DNA of 10,542 bases from an uncultured Collinsella sp. (lineage in GTDB: Bacteria > Actinomycetota > Coriobacteriia > Coriobacteriales > Coriobacteriaceae): assembly GCA_958438125.1 (NCBI GenBank), contig CAUBQN010000048.1, forward strand, positions 1 to 10,542, read 5' to 3'. The notes beneath the pieces were generated by a model, which searched no databases, was not told where the DNA came from, and worked only from the letters and a program-made list of their open reading frames with translations. The stretch's first letter is position 1, and every line of letters begins with the position of its first letter. Position numbers and translations under genes: made by a program. This document shows, piece by piece, positions 1 to 5,503 of the stretch.

Positions 1-260
1 ACGTACTCGACGGCGAGCGCATCTTTGTGGCCATGTTCGCCGACCAGGGCGTGACGATCCCCAAGGACACCTTCGTCCGTGGCGATGCCGAACAGTTTGG
101 CTCCTTCCTCAAGGCCCGTATCAACAAAAAACTCCGCATCGAGACCAAGAAGAAGAAAATGAAGGCCGAGAAGGCCGCCGCCGAGGCCAAACAGGGCGAC
201 AAGCCCCAGGAGACCAAGGGCAAGCAGCGCAAGCAGAAGAAGAACAAGAAGAAGCGCTAA
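1..260 (+). CDS. Partial CDS, C-terminal end of a protein with lysine-rich tail; possible YcxB-like domain
   Basis: The 5' end lies outside the window. The frame that is open from base 3 gives 85 residues ending at TAA 258-260. The first ~45 residues contain a segment of the form IFVAMFADQGVTIPKDTF followed by EQFGSFLKARI. This resembles the end of YcxB-like domains, where a strand and an 'IPK-x-x-F' element precede a short helix of the 'F-x-x-FLK' type. That assignment comes from memory of the family and is tentative. The last ~40 residues are almost entirely Lys, Glu, Ala and Gln and end in KKNKKKR, so the tail is strongly basic and probably disordered and cytoplasmic. It could bind nucleic acid or the membrane surface, but nothing visible decides this. 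An internal ATG at 27 exists, but the frame continues upstream through it, so it is not taken as the start. It is separated from the kinase gene by a gap with its own candidate promoter, so it is probably not part of the cell-wall operon. Confidence 0.7.
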   Translation, partial: VLDGERIFVAMFADQGVTIPKDTFVRGDAEQFGSFLKARINKKLRIETKKKKMKAEKAAAEAKQGDKPQETKGKQRKQKKNKKKR

Positions 261-315
261 GGGCAAGCCAGACAGGCAGCCTCGCATCCCGTTATCCTCG
301 CCATCCGCCCGAGCG

Positions 316-324
316 TGCTACACT
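316..324 (+). promoter_or_regulatory. Candidate extended -10 promoter for the operon
   Basis: The sequence TGCTACACT contains a TG dinucleotide, one base, and a -10-like hexamer TACACT at 319-324. It sits about 80 bases ahead of the kinase start in the only gap at the front of the gene cluster. I see no convincing -35 hexamer at 16-18 bases upstream, which is tolerated in extended -10 promoters. Transcription would start near base 331, giving a leader of about 75 bases. This is inferred from motif and position only. Confidence 0.4.
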
Positions 325-393
325 AGCAGCATCTATGCCACCGCGAACGGCTCGGCTCCGCGCCCGCCGCTCGCAAACGAACTTTAAACGCAC

Positions 394-398
394 GAGGG
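394..398 (+). promoter_or_regulatory. Ribosome binding site deciding the kinase start
   Basis: GAGGG lies six bases before ATG 405. An in-frame TTG at 399 would directly abut this site with no spacer, so ATG 405 is the better start even though the frame is open from 399. Confidence 0.65.
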
Positions 399-404
399 TT
401 GGCC

Positions 405-2258
405 ATGCCGCTTTTCTCGCAACATACCGCCCGGTTCTCGCCGGACGTTCCTTTGGAGGGCACCAGCTCTCGCGAGCTGCTCAAGCGGTACCAGCCGCTC
501 GAGACACTTGCGACCGGCGGTTTTGGCTCCATCGAGATCTGCCGCGACACGCACCTGCGCCGCCGCGTCGCCATTAAGCGTATCCCCCTTATCAACGGTG
601 CCGGCATGCCCGCCAGCGACATCATGGATGTCCTGCGCGAGGCGCACACCGCCGCCATGCTTCAACATCCCAATATCGTGCAGGTCATCGACTTTACGCA
701 CGACACAGCCTATGCCTACCTGGTTATGGAATATGTCGATGGCATGTCGCTGGCCGAATTTTTGCATCGCGTGGACGGCCACTCACTTACCTTTGACGAG
801 GCCGCGGCCATTGCCGATGCCCTGGGCCAGGCGCTCACCTTCGCCCATAGTAATGGCGTACTCCACCTGGACATTAAGCCCGCCAACGTGCTCATCGACC
901 ACTCGGGCAATGTAAAGCTCACCGACTTTGGCATGGCGCGGCTGTCGTCCGCCGGTGGCTTTGGCGGCTCGCGCGGCGGCACCATCGGCTACATGCCGCC
1001 CGAGCAGCTCGATATCGAGACCGGCACGGTCGATGAGCGCGCCGATGTCTTTGCCCTCGCCTGTGTGATCTACGAGAGCCTGTGCGGCAGCGCCCCCTTT
1101 ATGGCGGCTACGCCCGCCGACTCGCTCGACCGCATCATCGGCGGCGCCACCTATCCCAGCGAGCTGATACCACACTTCCCCCCGGGAGCCGAGGCCGCGC
1201 TCATGAGCGCGCTCTCCCCCATGCCGCAGGACCGCCCCAACAGCATCGAGGCATTTTGCGACCAGCTCCTTGCCGGTCTGGGCAGCGTGCGCGAAGGCCG
1301 TCGCAGCCTGGAGCAAATGGTTGGCGAGCTTTCGGATGACGAGCAGGAGCTCGACGATATCGAGCCGTCGCACTACGAGGACGACGCCATCGAGGTCGAC
1401 CCCGCACTCGGCTGGGCGGGCACGCGCTGGAGCCATGCGCGCGACTACACCATGCGCACTATCTCGGCGCTAACGTGCGGCACCTTTAGCTTTTTGTTGA
1501 TGCAAACGGCCGGGGTCGCGGCGCTTCCCGGCCTGGTCATTGCGGCTATCGCGATCGGAGCGGCGGCTGGCCTGGCCCCCCAGATCGGCTCGGCCATCTC
1601 GGCTGTGGGCTTTTTGGTGCTCATGGCCAACGCCACCATGCAGGCACAGGGCATCCTGTCGATGCTGCCCGTCGCGGTGATCTTTGCCGCCGCCATGTCC
1701 GGTTGGTGGATCGCCTGGGGTCGTACCGAGGCTGCCGCGAGCGCCGCGCTCACCTGTGCACTCGCGCTTGGCTGTCTGACCGGCAATACCTTCCTGGCAG
1801 CTGGGGTCGCCGCCGGCGTCGCGTCATTTTGGCTCGGCCCGGCAAGCGCCGCCGCGGCAACGGGCATGGGCGCGCTTTTTGCCCGTCTGGCCACGGTCGC
1901 GCTTTCAGCCGGAGGCGTGCTGGGGCTCGGTAACGTTGCCGCAGCGCTGGGAGACCCGCTCCTTTGGGCTGCCTTTGTGCTGGTCGCGGCAACTGCCGCG
2001 GCGTCATCTGCGCTGCTCAATGCCCATGCCAAGCGTGCCGATCAGGGCTCAAACCTTGCCGCAATCGCCGCCATCGCTGTCACCGGCATCGGCTGCGCAG
2101 CGGCGTCCTGTCTTGCACACCATATGGAAATTGCCAGCCTTGCAGCCGCGGTCGTCGCCAAGGCGGCGGTTGCGGGAACCCTATCCTCTATAATCGTTGG
2201 GATATGCCTATATTTGCTCGGATACCAAAGAACCTATACGGAGAGTGATCTTTCGTGA
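405..2258 (+). CDS. Membrane Ser/Thr protein kinase with polytopic C-terminal domain (non-RD)
   Basis: This 617-residue protein has a Hanks-type kinase domain at about residues 28-290. It shows a glycine-rich loop (ATGGFGS), the ATP lysine K58 in VAIK, a likely helix-C glutamate E79, the catalytic loop HLDIKPAN with D156, the DFG aspartate D174, and a PPEQ motif in the APE position (E200). All residues for catalysis are present, but the usual HRD arginine is Leu155, so it is a non-RD kinase. The activation segment is rich in Gly and Ser. Residues ~295-348 are an acidic linker, and ~351-606 form a run of roughly eight to ten Ala/Gly-rich hydrophobic helices instead of the single helix plus sensor of PknA or PknB. 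It probably phosphorylates Ser/Thr of cell-wall and division proteins at the inner face of the membrane. It occupies the front of the operon and its stop overlaps the fhaA start by four bases. Substrates and the role of the membrane domain are unknown. Confidence 0.88.
   Translation: MPLFSQHTARFSPDVPLEGTSSRELLKRYQPLETLATGGFGSIEICRDTHLRRRVAIKRIPLINGAGMPASDIMDVLREAHTAAMLQHPNIVQVIDFTHDTAYAYLVMEYVDGMSLAEFLHRVDGHSLTFDEAAAIADALGQALTFAHSNGVLHLDIKPANVLIDHSGNVKLTDFGMARLSSAGGFGGSRGGTIGYMPPEQLDIETGTVDERADVFALACVIYESLCGSAPFMAATPADSLDRIIGGATYPSELIPHFPPGAEAALMSALSPMPQDRPNSIEAFCDQLLAGLGSVREGRRSLEQMVGELSDDEQELDDIEPSHYEDDAIEVDPALGWAGTRWSHARDYTMRTISALTCGTFSFLLMQTAGVAALPGLVIAAIAIGAAAGLAPQIGSAISAVGFLVLMANATMQAQGILSMLPVAVIFAAAMSGWWIAWGRTEAAASAALTCALALGCLTGNTFLAAGVAAGVASFWLGPASAAAATGMGALFARLATVALSAGGVLGLGNVAAALGDPLLWAAFVLVAATAAASSALLNAHAKRADQGSNLAAIAAIAVTGIGCAAASCLAHHMEIASLAAAVVAKAAVAGTLSSIIVGICLYLLGYQRTYTESDLS
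2189..2194 (+). promoter_or_regulatory. Consensus -10 hexamer inside the 3' end of the kinase gene (candidate internal promoter)
   Basis: A perfect TATAAT lies in a locally AT-rich stretch (about 2180-2240) at the end of an otherwise GC-rich reading frame, about 60 bases before the fhaA start. No good -35 hexamer is seen at normal spacing; the nearest, TTGCGG at 2170-2175, is only 13 bases away. If active it would allow fhaA and the genes after it to be transcribed without the kinase. The stretch also codes for the end of the last membrane helix, so codon demand is an alternative explanation. Confidence 0.35.
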
Positions 2259-3268
2259 ACTTCCTGAACATCTTCGAGGACCACGTGGCCGGCATCTTCG
2301 GTGCCACCCGTGCCCCGTTCTCCTTTAAGAAGCTTGCTAAGCAGGCCGCTCGCGACATGGAGGATCAGACTCTGGTGATTAACGGCGTCAACACGGCGCC
2401 GGCACTCTATACCATCCTTATCGCCGCCGACGACGATCCCATGCTCGCCCCGTTCTACCCCGAGCTTTCGCGCGAGGTCCGCGAGTTTGTGAAGGCGCAG
2501 GCCGAAAAGCGCCGCTATGTCTTTGTCGGCGAGCCCCTCGTGCGCTTTATGATCGATCCGCAGCTGCGCGCCGGCAAGTTCTCGGTCTTTGCCGAGAACG
2601 TCGATGCCCCCACGCTCGGCCGCCTGTACGAAGAAGAGCGCGCCTATCAAAACGGCCTGGGCCAGAACAACTCCGCGGCAAGCCGTGCCGCCAGCGCCCC
2701 GCGCGCCGGCCAGCAGCAGTTTGCTGCCCCGCAGCAGCAGCGCCCCGCCGCCATGCCCCAGCAACAGCCGACGCCTCGCGCCGCCGCTCCCGACCCGCTT
2801 GCCGTGGCAGACCCCTTCGCGCCTAGCGTCCCCGACCCCGCCGCAGCACCCATCCCGGTGCCGCAGACCGTCTCGCGCGACGCGCTTGCCGGCATGGGCG
2901 GAGCCGCCGCGACCGGTGCCGCCGTGGGCCTAGGCGCCGCAGCCGGCATCGCCTCCAACATGGCGAGCACTCGCGCCCCGCAGCGCCCGCTCGCCCAGCT
3001 CGTCGACGTCGTGAGCGGCGAGAGCCATAGCATCACCTCCGCACAGGTGACCATCGGTCGCGAGCGCTCAGTTTCCGACATTGCCCTGCGCGACCCCAAC
3101 GTGTCGCGCCGCCACGCCCAGCTCACCTTTACGGGCTCGGATTGGTCGATCGAGGACCTCAATTCCACCAACGGCACGCTCGTCAACAACCGCCGCATTA
3201 CGCGCTGCCCACTGCGCAACGGCGATCTGCTGACGTTTGGCCTGAGTACCTTTGAATTTAGGGGATAG
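2255..3268 (+). CDS. fhaA: FhaA-type protein: DUF3662 domain plus C-terminal FHA domain
   Basis: The protein has 337 residues. Residues 1-~120 match the N-terminal domain of FhaA (DUF3662), with the typical opening NFLNIFEDHVAGIF, a KKLAKQAARDMEDQ helix and a REFVKAQAEKRRY segment. Residues ~135-245 form a Gln/Pro/Ala-rich linker that ends in a Gly/Ala-rich stretch at 211-235. Residues ~247-335 are an FHA domain with GRE (268-270), SRRH (284-287) and NSTNGT (303-308), the phosphothreonine-binding signature. In mycobacteria FhaA reads phosphorylation made by PknA/PknB and links it to the peptidoglycan precursor flippase MurJ; that role is carried over by homology. The start is GTG 2255, with GGAGAG at 2240-2245 nine bases ahead, and it overlaps the kinase stop (GTGA), which suggests translational coupling. 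Confidence 0.93.
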   Translation: MNFLNIFEDHVAGIFGATRAPFSFKKLAKQAARDMEDQTLVINGVNTAPALYTILIAADDDPMLAPFYPELSREVREFVKAQAEKRRYVFVGEPLVRFMIDPQLRAGKFSVFAENVDAPTLGRLYEEERAYQNGLGQNNSAASRAASAPRAGQQQFAAPQQQRPAAMPQQQPTPRAAAPDPLAVADPFAPSVPDPAAAPIPVPQTVSRDALAGMGGAAATGAAVGLGAAAGIASNMASTRAPQRPLAQLVDVVSGESHSITSAQVTIGRERSVSDIALRDPNVSRRHAQLTFTGSDWSIEDLNSTNGTLVNNRRITRCPLRNGDLLTFGLSTFEFRG

Positions 3269-3274
3269 TCGCTT

Positions 3275-3691
3275 ATGAACATCGATATCGTCCTTTTTGC
3301 AGGCCGCATCGTCTTGGTCGCCCTGCTCTATATCTTCCTGTTCGCCGTCATGAAGACCGGCGTGGGACTTGTGCGCGGGCAGCGCCGCGACTCGGCTATC
3401 TGGACGATTGATGTGGACAAGGGTCCGCGCGGTATCCGCGGCATCCACGTAGACATGCTCGGCCCCGTCATCGTCGGTCGCTCGCCATCTTCGGACATCT
3501 GCATCAACGAACCGTTCGTCTCGGCCTCGCATGCGCGCTTTTCGCTGCAGGGCCCGGCGCTCATCATCGAGGACCTCAACTCGCTTAACGGCACGCTCGT
3601 CAACGGCCGCCAGCTCGTGGAGCCCGCGACGCTGCGTGAGGGCGACGAAGTCCAGATTGGCGACGTGGTCATGAAGGTGAACCGTCGATGA
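3275..3691 (+). CDS. fhaB: FhaB/FipA-type membrane-anchored FHA protein
   Basis: The protein has 138 residues, close to the size of mycobacterial FhaB. One membrane helix lies at about 5-27 and an FHA domain at about 50-135, with GRS (68-70), SASH (83-86) and NSLNGT (102-107). The common STNGT is SLNGT here, but the Asn-Gly-Thr core is intact. It should display the FHA domain on the cytoplasmic face of the membrane and bind phosphothreonine on kinases or division proteins. In Mycobacterium tuberculosis the homologue (FipA) links PknA signalling to FtsZ and FtsQ; whether that holds here is not known. The start ATG 3275 has AGGGG at 3260-3264 and lies six bases after the fhaA stop. Its stop overlaps the phosphatase start as ATGA. 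Confidence 0.93.
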   Translation: MNIDIVLFAGRIVLVALLYIFLFAVMKTGVGLVRGQRRDSAIWTIDVDKGPRGIRGIHVDMLGPVIVGRSPSSDICINEPFVSASHARFSLQGPALIIEDLNSLNGTLVNGRQLVEPATLREGDEVQIGDVVMKVNRR

Positions 3692-5487
3692 TCGACGAGG
3701 AGAACAAGTCCGCAACTATGACCGAGGCACCGGCCGCCGCCACAGCTGCGCCGGCCCACGCCGCTCCGGCGGGCTCCGCACCCGTGGAGCCCGAGGACAC
3801 CGTGTTCTCCCTGCCTCTTTCGCATGTAACGCATGATATTTCGGATCTCGCCGATAACGAGGACGAAGAGGATGCCGTAGCGGCGCCCATCGGCGCACAT
3901 GCTGCGAAACAGCCCACAGCGCCCGAAACAACCCCAGCGCCGGCTCACTTTGCAGAGCCCGTCGCCGCGGCAATCAACGAGAGCGCTGCGGTGTTTGCGG
4001 CACCCGAGCCCGCCGCGCCGGCGTTTCCCATAGCCCCGGCATCCGAGGTTGCGCCCGCGTCTACGCCGGCGCCCGAGCCTATAGACGTCAGCCCGCAAGA
4101 CGACGAGTCGACCGCCCGCATGTCCGAGGAGCCCGACTCCCCGGACACCGGCGATTCCGAATCAAACGCCGAGACCGACACCGTCTCTCCCGGTGACACA
4201 GCCGAGATCGACGTTGCCGCCGTTGAGGCCAAACTCAAAGACCCCGGCTCGACCATGAGCTTTGAGCCCCTGACCGAGGAGCGCATCGAGACCGACTCGA
4301 CCTATGATGCCGGCACCACCACGCAACTCATGTGGGGCGCCCGCTCCGACGTTGGCTGTGTGCGCCCGCACAATGAGGATTCCTACCTGGTGCAGTCGCC
4401 GCTCTTTTGCGTATGCGACGGCATGGGCGGTCACGCCGCCGGCGAGGTAGCCTCTTCTATCGCCGTCGAGACTATTGCCAAAACGGCCCCGCAGTCCGCC
4501 GACGCAGCACGCTTGGCCGCAGCCGTCGAGGCCGCTAACGCCGCCGTAATCGAGGCGGCCCTGAACGGCCTGGGCAAGCCCGGCATGGGCTGCACAGCCA
4601 CCTGCGCCTATATCGAAAACGACACGCTCGCCATCGCCCACGTGGGCGACTCGCGCGCCTACCTGCTCCACGAGGGCACGCTCATCCGCGTGACCCGCGA
4701 CCACTCCTACGTGGAGGAGCTCGTGGACGCCGGCGAGATCACGGCAGACGAGGCTCGCGTCCACCCCAACCGTTCGGTCATCACCCGTGCGCTGGGCTCG
4801 GACCCCGCCATGTATGCCGACCACTTCACTCTGCATATCGAGGAAGGCGACCGCCTGATCCTGTGCTCCGACGGCCTTTCGAGCATGATTCCCGACAGCG
4901 ATATCGAGAACATCGCCACGCAGTCCTCAACCGCGCAAATCTGCGTCGACAACCTAGTGGACGCGGCGCTTGCCGCCGGCGGCCACGACAACGTGACCGT
5001 AGTAGTCGTTGACCTGGTTGACGATGGCGTTATGCGCGAGGCGCAACGCGTGCGTCGCCGCAACATTACCATCGCCGCCATCCTGGCCCTCGTCTTTGTG
5101 CTGGCAGCTGGCATCTGGGCCTACACGGGTGTCACCGGCTCGTACTACCTGGGTACCCACCAGGGCAATGTCGCCGTCTGGCGCGGCCTGCCCGGCAAGC
5201 CGCTCGGACTCAAGCTCCACTGGCTCGAAAGCGAAACCAGCATTAAGCTGTCCGACCTGCCCGAAGACACGCAAAACCGCCTCAAGGCGGGCATTCCGCA
5301 AACAAGTGTCGACGATGCGCAGGACACGATATCCAAGTACCGCCACCAGATCGACGAGGAGCAGACCCGCCAGGTGATCGACGCGCAAACGATTCGCGAC
5401 AACACCAATCAGGGATCGACCTCCGAATCAGATTCCGAGAAAACCGCCGAACAGTCCGCCGAGGCCGAAGCCTCCGATAAGAATTAG
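3688..5487 (+). CDS. pstP: PP2C-family Ser/Thr protein phosphatase (PstP type) with long acidic N-terminal extension
   Basis: This 599-residue protein dephosphorylates Ser/Thr residues and is the counterpart of the two kinases. Residues 1-~214 are Ala/Pro/Glu/Asp-rich low complexity with no recognisable fold. The PP2C domain spans about 215-447, with metal-binding residues visible in HNED (E230, D231), CDGMGGH (D244), GDSRAY (D321), CSDGL (D395) and GGHDN (D434). A basic stop-transfer region precedes one membrane helix at about 459-480. Residues ~481-599 would lie outside the cell and end in a Ser/Glu-rich tail. The core order (PP2C, helix, extracytoplasmic domain) matches PstP, which is about 515 residues in M. 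tuberculosis and has no comparable N-terminal tail. ATG 3688 overlaps the fhaB stop and has AAGGTG at 3674-3679. A second in-frame ATG at 3718 with GAGGAGAA 13 bases ahead would shorten the protein by ten residues. Confidence 0.93.
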   Translation: MIDEENKSATMTEAPAAATAAPAHAAPAGSAPVEPEDTVFSLPLSHVTHDISDLADNEDEEDAVAAPIGAHAAKQPTAPETTPAPAHFAEPVAAAINESAAVFAAPEPAAPAFPIAPASEVAPASTPAPEPIDVSPQDDESTARMSEEPDSPDTGDSESNAETDTVSPGDTAEIDVAAVEAKLKDPGSTMSFEPLTEERIETDSTYDAGTTTQLMWGARSDVGCVRPHNEDSYLVQSPLFCVCDGMGGHAAGEVASSIAVETIAKTAPQSADAARLAAAVEAANAAVIEAALNGLGKPGMGCTATCAYIENDTLAIAHVGDSRAYLLHEGTLIRVTRDHSYVEELVDAGEITADEARVHPNRSVITRALGSDPAMYADHFTLHIEEGDRLILCSDGLSSMIPDSDIENIATQSSTAQICVDNLVDAALAAGGHDNVTVVVVDLVDDGVMREAQRVRRRNITIAAILALVFVLAAGIWAYTGVTGSYYLGTHQGNVAVWRGLPGKPLGLKLHWLESETSIKLSDLPEDTQNRLKAGIPQTSVDDAQDTISKYRHQIDEEQTRQVIDAQTIRDNTNQGSTSESDSEKTAEQSAEAEASDKN

Positions 5488-5495
5488 AAAGGGAG
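5488..5495 (+). promoter_or_regulatory. Ribosome binding site deciding the SEDS-PBP start
   Basis: AAAGGGAG lies eight bases before ATG 5504. The in-frame GTG at 5495 overlaps this site and so is an unlikely start. Confidence 0.65.
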
Positions 5496-5503
5496 TGCCG
5501 CTT

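Noticed and set aside
261..300. Terminator for the upstream partial gene
   Set aside because: The GGC/GCC-rich bases do not form a stem of more than a few pairs and no T run follows.
335..577. ORF on the + strand starting just after the candidate promoter
   Set aside because: It overlaps the kinase gene in another frame, has no ribosome binding site, and encodes an Arg/Ala/Pro-rich shadow sequence.
2650..2775. CAG-type trinucleotide repeat in the fhaA linker
   Set aside because: The Gln codons occur in short runs of two or three separated by other residues. It is ordinary low-complexity linker coding, not a tandem array.
3328..4098. Antisense frame of 256 codons across fhaB and the start of pstP
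   Set aside because: It spans two overlapping + strand genes and encodes an Arg/Gly/Cys-rich sequence typical of shadow frames.
4162..4836. Antisense frame of 224 codons opposite the PP2C domain
   Set aside because: It mirrors conserved phosphatase codons and its translation has no family signature.
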